A stretch of 64,000 nucleotides of DNA from Azonexus hydrophilus (lineage in GTDB: Bacteria; Pseudomonadota; Gammaproteobacteria; Burkholderiales; Rhodocyclaceae): assembly GCF_001956855.1 (NCBI RefSeq), contig NZ_MTHD01000001.1, forward strand, positions 310,001 to 374,000, in the 5' to 3' direction. Position 1 is the first letter of the stretch. Each line of letters starts with the position of its first letter. The notes beneath the pieces are model-generated. The model was not told the DNA's origin and did not search any database. It saw only the letters and a program-made list of their open reading frames with translations. Positions 15,626 through 24,937 of this stretch are shown here, piece after piece. The position numbers were made by a program, and so were the translations under genes.

Positions 15626-15919
15626 TCAGCGCGCTGGTTCTGCAGGTTCGGTCGGGACAACGACAACGGTATTGCCGCCGGTACGTCCCTGTTCTCCCGT
15701 CGACCCGGTGGCACCTGTTTCGCCGGTGGCGCCGGAGATGCCTGGCGTGCCGGTTGTGCCTGTTGAACCGGTTGGCCCGCTCAGTCCGGTTGCACCGGTG
15801 GGGCCGGCCGGGCCCGCGACCGGAACGGTAATGATCGTCGGGGTGACGGCCTGTGGTTTGTCGCAGCCCGCTTGTGTCAGCACGGCCGCAATGGCGAAAA
15901 TGACAATTGCGTGATTCAT
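15626..15919 (-). CDS. Collagen-like lipoprotein with Gly-X-Thr triplets
   Basis: 97 residues from ATG 15919, with AAGGAA upstream. Residues 1-18 form a lipoprotein signal ending at the lipobox TQAGC, so Cys19 would be lipidated. After a short linker (about 20-36), 16 uninterrupted Gly-X-Y triplets follow ([19 protein letters not shown]...), mostly with Thr in third place, then a short tail ([13 protein letters not shown]). Collagen-like triplets form trimeric helices; in bacteria they occur in surface stalks and spore filaments. An envelope-anchored trimer is inferred. Two small envelope genes lie upstream on the same strand. Confidence 0.8.
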   Translation of the reverse strand: MNHAIVIFAIAAVLTQAGCDKPQAVTPTIITVPVAGPAGPTGATGLSGPTGSTGTTGTPGISGATGETGATGSTGEQGRTGGNTVVVVPTEPAEPAR

Positions 15920-15954
15920 GTTGGTTCCTTCCGGAAATTTGGTGTCAGTACAGA

Positions 15955-16170
15955 TCACTTCGCAACTTCGTGGCCGATGACGCCACCGACGACTGCGCCA
16001 CCGATGGTTCCCACTGCGCTGCCACCGGTCAGGACGGCGCCGCCAACAGCACCGGCACCAGCCCCGATGGCCGTACTCTTGTCTTGCGAAGACATGCCCG
16101 AACAGGCGCTGAGACTGATCAGTGCAAGTGTTGCCAGCGTGATCGTCGTGGATTTACGGATTGATTTCAT
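15955..16170 (-). CDS. Glycine-zipper lipoprotein
   Basis: 71 residues. The signal ends in LSACS, a lipobox. Residues 40-66 are a glycine zipper ([15 protein letters not shown], then [15 protein letters not shown]), the pattern of OsmB/17-kDa-antigen-like outer-membrane lipoproteins. AGAGG precedes the ATG at 16170. It lies between the collagen-like gene and the cysteine-repeat gene on one strand, with gaps of 35 and 60 bases, so co-transcription is possible. Role unknown; relatives respond to osmotic or envelope stress. Confidence 0.8.
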   Translation of the reverse strand: MKSIRKSTTITLATLALISLSACSGMSSQDKSTAIGAGAGAVGGAVLTGGSAVGTIGGAVVGGVIGHEVAK

Positions 16171-16230
16171 GAGATTGCCTCTTCTGCAAGATTGAACGGG
16201 CACCCGTTTTCAGGGCGCCCGTAGCGATAA

Positions 16231-16776
16231 TTACTTGTTGTATTGCGCCTTGGCCTTGTCCAGGCAGCTATCCTTGGCAGTGCCGGAATAGCTGTCGCAC
16301 TTTTCCTTGGCGACGGCATAGCGGGCATCCGCCTTGTCATCGCTGGCTTCCTGGCGTGCTTCTGCGGTCGTCTTCTGCGCCTTGGCATTTGCCACTGCGC
16401 TGGTCTGGGCAGCCTTCGCCTCCTTCACGCATACATCCTTGGCATTGCCGGCCAGGTCATCGCATTTTTCCAGCGCAACCTCATGGTTGGCATCAGCCCT
16501 GGCGACGTGCACCGCCTGGCTGTTCTTTGCTGACGGCTGGTAGGCCGCCGAAAGTTCTGCCCGGGCGATCTTTTCCTTGCCTTTTGCTTCGGCACCGCAG
16601 ATATCCTTGGCATTACCCGACAGGGCATCACAGTTTGCTTTGGCTGTGTTGTATTCCTGGGAGATGGTGTTCCGGCCCTTTTGATAGTCGGCCTTGGACA
16701 TGTCAGCCGCCAGTGCAGCATGAGAAAACGAGAGAGTGATCGCGAGGGCGATGGCCTTGAGAGTGTGATTTTGCAT
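16231..16776 (-). CDS. Periplasmic protein with three C-x10-C repeats
   Basis: 181 residues from ATG 16776 (AAGGA upstream); a longer upstream frame is not used because the signal peptide MQNHTLKAIALAITLSFSHA starts here and ends near ALAA. The mature part is helical and rich in Ala and Lys. It contains three copies of a C-D-x-x-(S/A)-G-x-A-K-D-x-C unit, about 56 residues apart. Each cysteine pair could form a disulfide clamping a helix bend. I do not know a named family. It is the first of three small envelope genes on this strand and may belong with them. Confidence 0.7.
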   Translation of the reverse strand: MQNHTLKAIALAITLSFSHAALAADMSKADYQKGRNTISQEYNTAKANCDALSGNAKDICGAEAKGKEKIARAELSAAYQPSAKNSQAVHVARADANHEVALEKCDDLAGNAKDVCVKEAKAAQTSAVANAKAQKTTAEARQEASDDKADARYAVAKEKCDSYSGTAKDSCLDKAKAQYNK

Positions 16777-17012
16777 GTCAGTCCTTGGGTGTGTTGTTGT
16801 CGCGGTGAGGGACCGCTTTCTTTGCCGGTAGCGGGCAGCGTCATTGCCGCATCGCTTCCCCGCAGCATTTGGAAAGCACTGCGATAGGCTTGGATGGTTC
16901 AAGGATAGAGAGGGTGGGCAGCCGTCACTGTCCGCTGCCGCACACACGGGCGGTTTTTTCCTGGAGCGGACAAGTGGGTGGGGGGGCGCTGGATGCCAGG
17001 GCAGCCGGAAAC

Positions 17013-17044
17013 AAAAAAGGCCTGCGCCTAAGCGCAAGCCTTTG
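17013..17044 (-). terminator. Terminator after the tRNA-Lys pair
   Basis: On the minus strand AGGCTTGCGC and GCGCAGGCCT form a 10-bp stem (one G-T pair) with loop TTAG, followed by TTTTTTGT. Confidence 0.85.
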
Positions 17045-17049
17045 AATTC

Positions 17050-17125
17050 TGGTGGGGCGTGAGTGATTCGAACACTCGACCTACGGATTAAGAGTCCGCT
17101 GCTCTACCAACTGAGCTAACGCCCC
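17050..17125 (-). tRNA. tRNA-Lys (anticodon CTT)
   Basis: The 76-base cloverleaf begins GGGGCGTTAGCTCAG, has anticodon loop CTCTTAA (anticodon CTT, reads AAG), T-arm GTGTTCGAATCAC and acceptor end ACGCCCC-A-CCA with the CCA encoded. It lies 14 bases downstream of the second tRNA-Lys and would share its transcript. Confidence 0.95.
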
Positions 17126-17139
17126 AGAATTTCCAACTT

Positions 17140-17215
17140 TGGTGGGTCGGGCGAGATTCGAACTCGCGACCAACGGATTAAAAGTCCGCTGCTCTACCGA
17201 CTGAGCTACCGACCC
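17140..17215 (-). tRNA. tRNA-Lys (anticodon TTT)
   Basis: The 76-base cloverleaf begins GGGTCGGTAGCTCAG, has anticodon loop CTTTTAA (anticodon TTT, reads AAA and AAG), T-arm GAGTTCGAATCTC and an encoded CCA end. It is first in the two-gene tRNA transcript; its sequence is close to its neighbour, suggesting local duplication followed by anticodon divergence. Confidence 0.95.
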
Positions 17216-17362
17216 GGCCCACACGGGAAGCGCGCATTATAGCCATGCCTCTGCCAGGCGTCAACGCTGTTCGGGAAATTGTGAAGATATGTGCCGCAAC
17301 GGATTTTTTGCGGACGGACTGGATAGAATTTCCGACACATTTCCAACTGTGCTGGAGGGCAT

Positions 17363-18187
17363 ATGAAAGAAGAGGATATTTCCCGTTATCAGGACATTCT
17401 GGTGACGACCCTGACCGACGTCGGGGTCAAGGTGCTGGCTGCGATTGCCTTCTGGGTCATCGGTCGCTGGCTGATCGGCCTGGCAATTCGCCTGGTGCGT
17501 GGCGCGCTGGAGCGCCAGAAGGTCGATCCGACCTTGCTGCGCTATGTCGGCTCCATCGTCAATGTGACGTTGAACATCTTGCTGGTCATCGGCATTCTTG
17601 GCTATTTCGGCGTCCAGACGACGACTTTTGCCGCCCTGGTGGCTGGTGCCGGTATTGCCATCGGTGCAGCCTGGGCTGGCCTGCTGGCGAATTTCGCGGC
17701 CGGGGCTTTCCTGATCGTGCTGCGGCCGTTCAAGGTTGGCGATTTCGTGACGATGGCCGGGACGACGGGCACGGTGACCGAAATCGGTTTGTTCGCGACG
17801 ACGATCAACACGCCGGATAATGTCTCGACGGTGATCGGCAACAACAAGATCTTTGGCGACAACATCCAGAATTTCACCAACAATCCCTATCGCCGGGTTG
17901 ATCTGAAATGCCAGTTGTCCGGCGCGGCCGATCATCAGGCGGCGATTGCGCTGCTCAAGGAAAAGATTGCGGCGATCCCCAATGTGCTGGAGCAGCCGGC
18001 GGTTGATGTCGAAATTCTGGATTTCACGCTGGTCGGGCCGGTGCTGGCCGTGCGCCCGTATTGCAACAACGATCACTACTGGCAGGTCTATTTCGATAGC
18101 AACAAGGTGATTCGCGAGTCGCTGGCCGATGCCGGTTTCCCGGCGCCGATGCCGGCGCAGAGCGTGATCGTGACGCAGGCGGGGTGA
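17363..18187 (+). CDS. mscS: Small-conductance mechanosensitive channel, MscS family
   Basis: 274 residues, the size of E. coli MscS. Three membrane segments are visible: about 15-45, 60-85, and the pore-lining TM3 near 90-125 with the Ala/Gly-rich GAGIAIGAAWAGLLANFAAGAFL. The beta domain follows (VGDFVTMAGTTGTVTEIGLFATTI) with the alpha/beta vestibule at the C-terminus. It opens on membrane tension to release solutes in hypo-osmotic shock. GGAGG stands in front of the ATG. It runs divergently from the tRNAs and convergently to the HDOD gene. Confidence 0.93.
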   Translation: MKEEDISRYQDILVTTLTDVGVKVLAAIAFWVIGRWLIGLAIRLVRGALERQKVDPTLLRYVGSIVNVTLNILLVIGILGYFGVQTTTFAALVAGAGIAIGAAWAGLLANFAAGAFLIVLRPFKVGDFVTMAGTTGTVTEIGLFATTINTPDNVSTVIGNNKIFGDNIQNFTNNPYRRVDLKCQLSGAADHQAAIALLKEKIAAIPNVLEQPAVDVEILDFTLVGPVLAVRPYCNNDHYWQVYFDSNKVIRESLADAGFPAPMPAQSVIVTQAG

Positions 18188-18194
18188 TGTCGTC

Positions 18195-18216
18195 CGGGGC
18201 CGCAGGTGCGGCCCCG
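18195..18216. terminator. Hairpin between convergent mscS and HDOD genes
   Basis: CGGGGCCGCA and TGCGGCCCCG are exact complements around two bases. T-tracts are weak, so it is a terminator candidate or transcript-end stabiliser. Confidence 0.5.
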
Positions 18217-18217
18217 T

Positions 18218-19054
18218 TCAGAAGCGCAGCGCGGCGGCCAGCGATTCGACTTCGCTGGCAGATTCTTCAAGAATGCTGCTCAGTGTTGCGTCGTCCACGA
18301 CGGCATCGATCAGCGGAGCCGAGTCGGGTGCGCGGGTGGCGCTGCTTTCGTTGAGCGGCGAGGCGACGGTGGCCAGTTCGTTGGCCAGCAGCAGGGTGTC
18401 GCCGAGGGTGACGGGGGGCAGCGAGCGCAGGCCGTCCCACAGGGCTTCGATGGCCTGGCTGACCGGCTCGGGTATGGACAGGCGGGTGAGGATGGCACGG
18501 CCGACGGCAGGCTCGGCCTGTTCGCTCCAGTCAGCCGGTTCGCCTTGCAGCAGTTCAGGAAACTCGGTCGCCCGCGAGATCAGGTAAAAGCCGCCGATTT
18601 CGTGGATGATGCCGGCAAAGAAGGCAGTTTCCGGATCAAGTCGGGTGATGCGCCGGGCGATGATCTGGGCCAGGGCGGCAACGCTTGCCGTGTGCGCCCA
18701 GAGTTGTTCGCTGGCCGCGCGCAGCGCCGGTTGCGCTGGCGTGCCAGCCATCTGCCGGGTGGCGATGGCCATGGTCAGGGTCCGGGTGGTGCGCAGACCG
18801 ATCCGCGATACGGCATTGCGCAAATCCGTGATGGCCTGGCCACCGCGGCTGTAAACAGCACTGTTGGCAACGGCGACGACGCGGGCGGCGAGCAGGGGAT
18901 CGTTCTTGATCAACTGGACGGCGCGATCGATGTGGCAGTCCGGGTCGTCCAGTTGCTGCAGCAGTTTCAGCGAGACATCAAGCCCGGTCGGGAAAACCAG
19001 TTCTCCGTTCCGGGCTTGCTCGGCAATCAGTTTGAGGGCGTCGATGCGTTCCAT
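18218..19054 (-). CDS. HDOD domain protein
   Basis: 278 residues. Residues 15-210 match the HDOD fold: FPTGLDVSLKLLQQLDDPDC, then LIKNDPLLAARVVAVANSA, and later FFAGIIHEIGGFYLI, where a true HD pair is missing (HE), as is usual in this family. HDOD proteins act in signalling and cell-cycle or motility control, often around c-di-GMP, and rarely have enzyme activity. The ATG at 19054 is used; a TTG two codons before is possible. It sits downstream of metF on the same strand with a 39-base gap. An HD-GYP gene lies 3.3 kb away. Confidence 0.85.
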   Translation of the reverse strand: MERIDALKLIAEQARNGELVFPTGLDVSLKLLQQLDDPDCHIDRAVQLIKNDPLLAARVVAVANSAVYSRGGQAITDLRNAVSRIGLRTTRTLTMAIATRQMAGTPAQPALRAASEQLWAHTASVAALAQIIARRITRLDPETAFFAGIIHEIGGFYLISRATEFPELLQGEPADWSEQAEPAVGRAILTRLSIPEPVSQAIEALWDGLRSLPPVTLGDTLLLANELATVASPLNESSATRAPDSAPLIDAVVDDATLSSILEESASEVESLAAALRF

Positions 19055-19093
19055 CGGCAAATCTTAACCTGCGACATGCCGGATGTGTGCATC

Positions 19094-19918
19094 TCAGCCC
19101 AGTCGTTTGCAGATTTCGGTCGTCAGCGCTGACTGGTTCATCGAATAAAAGTGCAGGCCTGGGGCGCCGCCCTTGAGCAGGCGTTCGCACAGTTCGGTGA
19201 CGAGGTCGAGGCCGAAGGCGCGGATCGATTCGGTATCGTCGCCGTAGCTTTCGAACTTCTTGCGCATCCAGCGCGGGATGTCGGCGCCGCAGGCGTCCGA
19301 GAAACGGGCCAGCTTGGTGAAGCCGACGATGGGCATGATGCCGGGCACGATGGGGACATCGACGCCGAGCGCGCGGGCTTCATCGACGAAATGGAAATAC
19401 GCGTCGGCGTTATAGAAATACTGCGTGATCGCTGAATTGGCGCCGGCCTTGACCTTGCGCACGAAGGCATCGAGATCATCCTTCGGACTTCTGGCTTGCG
19501 GGTGCCATTCCGGGTAGGCGGCAACTTCGATGCTGAACCAGTCGCCGGTTTCGGCGCGGATGAATTCGACCAGTTCGTTGGCGTAGCGGAATTCGCCGGT
19601 TTCGGCCATGCCCGACGGCAGGTCGCCGCGCAGGGCGACCGTGCGGCGGATGCCGGCAGCCTTGTATTCACCCAGGATTTCGCGGATCGAGTCGCGGCTG
19701 GAGCCGATGCACGACAGGTGCGGTGCGGCGTCGAAGCCTTCGGCAGCGATTTCCTTGACCACGGAGAAGGTGCGCTCGCGCGTCGAGCCGCCGGCACCGT
19801 AGGTGACCGAGAAGAATTGCGGATTCAGTTTTGCCAGTTCGGCGCGGGTCGACCGCAACTTTTCGATGCCTTCCGGCGTTTGCGGCGGGAAGAACTCGAT
19901 GGAGATTTCAGGTTTCAT
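19094..19918 (-). CDS. metF: 5,10-methylenetetrahydrofolate reductase
   Basis: 274 residues, full length for MetF. N-terminal SIEFFPPQTPEGIEKL holds the catalytic Glu of the family. SVTYGAGGSTRERT, the folate/FAD contact HLSCIGSSRDSI, and ALRGDLPSG follow in order, and ITQYFYNADAYFHFVDE is the FAD-binding strand-helix. It makes 5-methyl-THF, the methyl donor for homocysteine remethylation. The start overlaps the tlyA stop (ATGA), so it lies in the ahcY-tlyA-metF operon under the SAH riboswitch. Confidence 0.95.
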   Translation of the reverse strand: MKPEISIEFFPPQTPEGIEKLRSTRAELAKLNPQFFSVTYGAGGSTRERTFSVVKEIAAEGFDAAPHLSCIGSSRDSIREILGEYKAAGIRRTVALRGDLPSGMAETGEFRYANELVEFIRAETGDWFSIEVAAYPEWHPQARSPKDDLDAFVRKVKAGANSAITQYFYNADAYFHFVDEARALGVDVPIVPGIMPIVGFTKLARFSDACGADIPRWMRKKFESYGDDTESIRAFGLDLVTELCERLLKGGAPGLHFYSMNQSALTTEICKRLG

Positions 19919-20658
19919 TTTGTCAGCCAGATGAAGAATTCGCGGTTGCCGTCACCGCCGGTAATGGGACTGTCGAGCCAGGCTTTTGCGGTCAACCCGA
20001 GTTTTCGGGCAATTTCCAGGAAGCGCCCCTCGATTTCACGGTATAGCGACGGATCGCGCACGATGCCGCCTTTGCCGATGTTGTGCGGGCCAACCTCGAA
20101 CTGCGGCTTGATCAGCAGCAGCAGGTCGCCGTCGGTGGCTAGCAGCGCTGGCAGTTGCGGCAGGATCAGCGCCATCGAGATGAACGAGACGTCGCCGACG
20201 ATCAGGTTGAAACCATCGGCCGGCATTGCGTCGCCGAGATCGGCCGCAGTCAGTGCGCGGCAGTTGATGCCTTCGAAAGCGGTGATGCGGGTGTCGGTTT
20301 TCAGTTTGCCGTGCAGTTGACCGTGCCCGACATCGACACCGACAACACGCCGGGCCCCAGCCTGCAACAGGCAATCGGAGAAACCGCCGGTGGATTGGCC
20401 AACGTCGAGACAGATCCTGCCATCGACGGCAATGCCTGTTTTGTCGAGGGCGCCGGCCAGCTTCAGGCCGCCGCGCGAGACGTAGCGGTCGCTGTCGTCG
20501 CTGCTTACGGTCAACCCCGCGTCTGGCGGCAATTCCAGCGCTGGTTTTGTGATCGCTGCGCCATCGACGAAAACCCGGCCGGCGGCGATCAGCTTTTGCG
20601 CCTGCGTACGCGATGTCGCCAGCCCGCGGTGCACGAGCAGGGCATCGGCGCGCAACAT
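19915..20658 (-). CDS. tlyA: TlyA-family rRNA 2'-O-methyltransferase
   Basis: 247 residues from ATG 20658. An S4 RNA-binding domain (RADALLVHRGLATSRTQAQKLI, 3-60) is followed by an FtsJ/RrmJ-type methyltransferase with CLDVGQSTGGFSD as AdoMet motif I, then VGDVSFIS and KPQFEVG. TlyA methylates cytidine 2'-OH in 16S and 23S rRNA in known cases. The frame is open to an ATG at 20742, giving 28 more residues. I prefer 20658 because the family starts at the S4 domain and a perfect 14-bp palindrome fills the extension. It lies between ahcY and metF, so an AdoMet user is expressed with the enzymes that clear SAH. Confidence 0.85.
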   Translation of the reverse strand: MLRADALLVHRGLATSRTQAQKLIAAGRVFVDGAAITKPALELPPDAGLTVSSDDSDRYVSRGGLKLAGALDKTGIAVDGRICLDVGQSTGGFSDCLLQAGARRVVGVDVGHGQLHGKLKTDTRITAFEGINCRALTAADLGDAMPADGFNLIVGDVSFISMALILPQLPALLATDGDLLLLIKPQFEVGPHNIGKGGIVRDPSLYREIEGRFLEIARKLGLTAKAWLDSPITGGDGNREFFIWLTK

Positions 20659-20662
20659 GCCA

Positions 20663-20698
20663 TGACGCTCAACCGGCGTTTTAACCGGTTGAGCGTCA
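20663..20698. repeat. Perfect 14-bp inverted repeat before tlyA
   Basis: TGACGCTCAACCGG (20663-20676) and CCGGTTGAGCGTCA (20685-20698) around an 8-base loop containing TTTTAA. It is 4 bases upstream of the preferred tlyA ATG and would form a strong hairpin in the ahcY-tlyA mRNA. It may damp expression of the distal genes or mark mRNA processing. Confidence 0.65.
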
Positions 20699-20770
20699 CG
20701 CGACCGCCCACCCTGGCGGGCATGGAATGAGTTCATGCTCATGGGGTGGTCGGCCTCGTGGCGGCTCGGC

Positions 20771-22183
<1,413 letters not shown>

Positions 22184-22267
22184 AGTAAGCTCCTAAATAA
22201 CTGTGACGGGGAGGGGAATAACGGCGTTGTTGCTCACCGGCGGCCCCCTGCGCCCGGCAGGGTTGAT

Positions 22268-22325
22268 CAGTGAGCGCCGTTTTAAACCGAGCCTGGGAGA
22301 GATCTCCTGCAGCGCCCCTCGGTAG
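22268..22325 (-). ncRNA. SAH riboswitch upstream of ahcY
   Basis: The minus strand reads CCGAGGGGCGCTGCA, then a short hairpin, then CAGGCTCGG and ACGGCGCTCACT, matching the conserved core of the S-adenosylhomocysteine riboswitch as I know it, including P1 (CCGAG/CTCGG) and the GCGC pairing. A -10 box TATAAT (22338-22333) lies just before it. The 3' arm (22270-22281) is also complementary to 22220-22237, giving a plausible alternative helix between the aptamer and the ahcY ribosome-binding site. SAH binding would raise ahcY expression. Confidence 0.9.
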
Positions 22326-22346
22326 GTTGCGGATTATAAACCGCTT

Positions 22347-23552
22347 TCAGGCCGTTTCGGCAGCCCAGTAGCGGTCAACGTCCTTGATGCCCCATTTTTC
22401 GGCGTCCTCGCGGCCGGCGATTTTCTCGGCACTGCGGCCGAGGTCAATGGTTTCGGGTTTGATGTAAGCCTGCGATTTCGTCGAAAAGAATACCTTGACC
22501 TTGGGCTTGAGCAGCGACTGTTCGCCCTGCTCGGTAACGACGCCGAGCTTGCCCGATTCCAGGCGAACCAGCGAACCGACCGGGTAAATGCCCAGGCTCT
22601 TGACGAATGCCTGGAATACGACAGGATCGAAATGTCCTTTCCATTCGGCCATGCGCTTGATCGATTCGGCCGGGTCCCAGCCAGCCTTGTAGGGGCGATT
22701 CGAGGTTATCGCGTCATAAACATCGCAAACCGCGCCCATTCTGGCTAACAGGCTGATGTTTTCGCCGGCAAGGCCTTCCGGATAGCCGCTTCCGTCAAAT
22801 TTTTCGTGGTGATGCAGGCAGACGTCCATGCTTGCCTGGCTGGCACCTTTGCCTTCGCTCAACAGCTTGTAGCCCTGTTCCGGATGTCTCTTCACCAGAG
22901 CAAATTCTTCCTCAGTCAATTTGCCGGGTTTGTTGAGAACTTCCAGCGGAACACCGGCCTTGCCCAGGTCGTGCAGCAATCCCGCCATGCCCGCCTCCCG
23001 CGTTTCCTGTTCATCAAGGCCGAGCTTGCGGGCCAGGGCGATCATCAGGGCGCATACGGCGACAGAGTGAAGATAGGTGTAGTCGTCAGCGGTTTTCAGT
23101 CGGGCCAGGCTGATCAGTGCGCCGGGATTGCGCATGACCGAGTTGGAAATTTCCTCGACCAGCGGGGCGGCGGCATCGGCTTCGATGGCCTTGCCCATGC
23201 GTGCTTCCTGAAACATCGAGACGACGGCTTCCCGGCCTTTTTCGACGATGCGTGAGGCGCGTTTCACCTCATTGGCAAAGGTGGCTTTTTCCTGGAGCTG
23301 GCGTACAGGGGGCGGAAGTGTTTCGACGGTCTCGAAGTTTTCTTCGGCGGCGCCCGCCTGAACAAGTACGTCCTGCCCCTTGGCGATATCGATCCAGACT
23401 TCACGGATTGCACTTTCGCGGATCAACACGATATCGGCTGGATCGGTGAGGATGAATTTCGTTCGCCAGAAAGGGTGCTCCAGCCAGCTGCCACAGAAGG
23501 CCTGGAGATGCATGCCAAGACGAACATGTTCGACGGGGATTTTTTTTAGCAT
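22347..23552 (-). CDS. HD-GYP domain protein, probable cyclic-di-GMP phosphodiesterase
   Basis: 401 residues from ATG 23552. The N-terminal 130 residues correspond to DUF3391, which often precedes HD-GYP. The HD motif is in AGLLHDLGKAGVP, and the second signature HHHEKFDGSGYPEGL contains the GYP triad. All metal ligands expected of an active enzyme appear present. It should hydrolyse cyclic-di-GMP and so affect motility, pili and biofilm. A TTG at 23561 could extend it by three codons. TATAAT at 23566-23561 is almost touching the start, which could mean a very short leader. It is transcribed away from metK's terminator. Confidence 0.9.
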   Translation of the reverse strand: MLKKIPVEHVRLGMHLQAFCGSWLEHPFWRTKFILTDPADIVLIRESAIREVWIDIAKGQDVLVQAGAAEENFETVETLPPPVRQLQEKATFANEVKRASRIVEKGREAVVSMFQEARMGKAIEADAAAPLVEEISNSVMRNPGALISLARLKTADDYTYLHSVAVCALMIALARKLGLDEQETREAGMAGLLHDLGKAGVPLEVLNKPGKLTEEEFALVKRHPEQGYKLLSEGKGASQASMDVCLHHHEKFDGSGYPEGLAGENISLLARMGAVCDVYDAITSNRPYKAGWDPAESIKRMAEWKGHFDPVVFQAFVKSLGIYPVGSLVRLESGKLGVVTEQGEQSLLKPKVKVFFSTKSQAYIKPETIDLGRSAEKIAGREDAEKWGIKDVDRYWAAETA

Positions 23553-23571
23553 ATTTGCCAATTATAACGAA

Positions 23572-23595
23572 AAAAAAGGGGCCGCAAGGCCCCCT
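23572..23595 (-). terminator. Terminator of metK
   Basis: On the minus strand GGGGCC-TTGC-GGCCCC is followed by eight T residues, 20 bases past the metK stop. Confidence 0.92.
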
Positions 23596-23614
23596 TCCCG
23601 TCAAACCTGGCAAA

Positions 23615-24778
23615 TCAAAGACCGGCGTCGCTTTTCAGCAAATTGGCGCGGTCGGTTGCTTCCCAGCTGAATTCCGGTTCGTCGCGGCCGAAATGCCCGT
23701 AGGCTGCAGTCTTCTGATAGATCGGGCGGAGCAGGTCGAGCATGTTGACGATGCCCTTCGGGCGCAGGTCGAAATGCTTGCGCACCAGTGTCGTCAGTGT
23801 TTCGTTGCTGACTTTGCCGGTACCGTAGGTTTCGACCATGATCGAAGTCGGTTCGGCGACGCCGATGGCGTACGACACCTGCACCAGACAGCGCGATGCC
23901 AGTCCGGCGGCGACGATGTTCTTGGCAACGTAACGGGTGGCGTAGGCAGCCGAGCGGTCCACCTTGGACGGGTCCTTGCCGGAGAAGGCGCCGCCACCGT
24001 GCGGGGCAGCCCCGCCGTAGGTGTCGACGATGATCTTGCGTCCGGTCAGGCCACAGTCGCCCTGCGGGCCACCGACAACGAAGCGGCCGGTCGGGTTGAC
24101 CAGGAACTTGATGTCGCCCTTGATCAGTTCCTTCGGCAGCACCGGCTTGATGATCTGTTCGATGGTCGCTTCGCGCAGGTCTTCCAGGCTGATGTCCGGC
24201 GAATGCTGGGTGGACAGCACGATGGTGTCGATCGAATGCGGCTTGCCATCGACGTAGCGGATGGTGACCTGGGACTTGGCATCCGGACGTGCCCACGGCA
24301 GGCGGCCATCCTTGCGCAGCATGGCCTGGCGCTCGACCAGACGGTGCGACAGGTAGATCGGCAGCGGCATCAGCGACGGCGTTTCGTCGCAGGCATAACC
24401 GAACATCAGGCCCTGGTCGCCGGCGCCCTGACCGAGGTTGTCGTCGTAGGCGGCGTTGACGCCCTGGGCAATGTCCGGGCTCTGCTTGTCGTAGGCGACG
24501 AGCACGGCACAACCCTTGTAGTCGATGCCGTAGTCGGTGTTGTCGTAGCCGATGCGCTTGATCGTATCGCGGGCGATCTGGATGTAATCGACGTTGGCGT
24601 TGGTGGTGATTTCACCGGCAAGAACGACCAGGCCGGTGTTGCACAGGGTCTCGGCGGCGACGCGCGAATGCTTGTCCTGGGCCAGGATGGCGTCGAGGAT
24701 GGCGTCGGAAATCTGGTCGGCGACCTTGTCCGGATGGCCTTCGCCAACGGATTCGGAAGTAAAGAGATAGTCACTCAT
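23615..24778 (-). CDS. metK: S-adenosylmethionine synthetase
   Basis: 387 residues. Starts [22 protein letters not shown], with the His of GHPDK as an ATP contact. [12 protein letters not shown] is the ATP-binding signature, and [19 protein letters not shown] is the P-loop-like signature near residue 265. It makes AdoMet from methionine and ATP. It has its own promoter and terminator, separate from the ahcY operon. I see no SAM riboswitch in its 5' region. Confidence 0.97.
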   Translation of the reverse strand: MSDYLFTSESVGEGHPDKVADQISDAILDAILAQDKHSRVAAETLCNTGLVVLAGEITTNANVDYIQIARDTIKRIGYDNTDYGIDYKGCAVLVAYDKQSPDIAQGVNAAYDDNLGQGAGDQGLMFGYACDETPSLMPLPIYLSHRLVERQAMLRKDGRLPWARPDAKSQVTIRYVDGKPHSIDTIVLSTQHSPDISLEDLREATIEQIIKPVLPKELIKGDIKFLVNPTGRFVVGGPQGDCGLTGRKIIVDTYGGAAPHGGGAFSGKDPSKVDRSAAYATRYVAKNIVAAGLASRCLVQVSYAIGVAEPTSIMVETYGTGKVSNETLTTLVRKHFDLRPKGIVNMLDLLRPIYQKTAAYGHFGRDEPEFSWEATDRANLLKSDAGL

Positions 24779-24869
24779 TGGTGGCTCCAGCGGTCCTTTG
24801 ATCCGGCGTTACCGGCTTCGGACCACGAGCGGGCGACGCTTTAGCGGCATTTGTGAATCGCCCCGCAAG

Positions 24870-24924
24870 TTGTCTGTTTAACTCGGCGATCCCATAATGA
24901 TAAGCCTTTGCTGCTTTCTTTCAA
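24870..24924. promoter_or_regulatory. Overlapping divergent promoters for metK and the lpxL-like gene
   Basis: Plus strand: TTGTCT (24870-24875), 17 bases, CATAAT (24893-24898), aimed at the acyltransferase. Minus strand: TTGAAA (24924-24919), 16 bases, TATCAT (24902-24897), aimed at metK. The two -10 boxes share two bases, so polymerase binding at one should exclude the other. Confidence 0.5.
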
Positions 24925-24937
24925 CCCCCGGGGTCTC

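Noticed and set aside
15690..15830. Repeat array that could be taken for a CRISPR or tandem DNA repeat
   Set aside because: The repeats are Gly-X-Thr codons of a collagen-like protein, not spaced identical repeats.
16777..17037. N-terminal extension of the cysteine-repeat protein
   Set aside because: A clean signal peptide and ribosome-binding site start at 16776; the extension is untypical sequence.
24779..24937. SAM-sensing riboswitch before metK
   Set aside because: No known SAM riboswitch core is visible; the stretch is better explained by two promoters.
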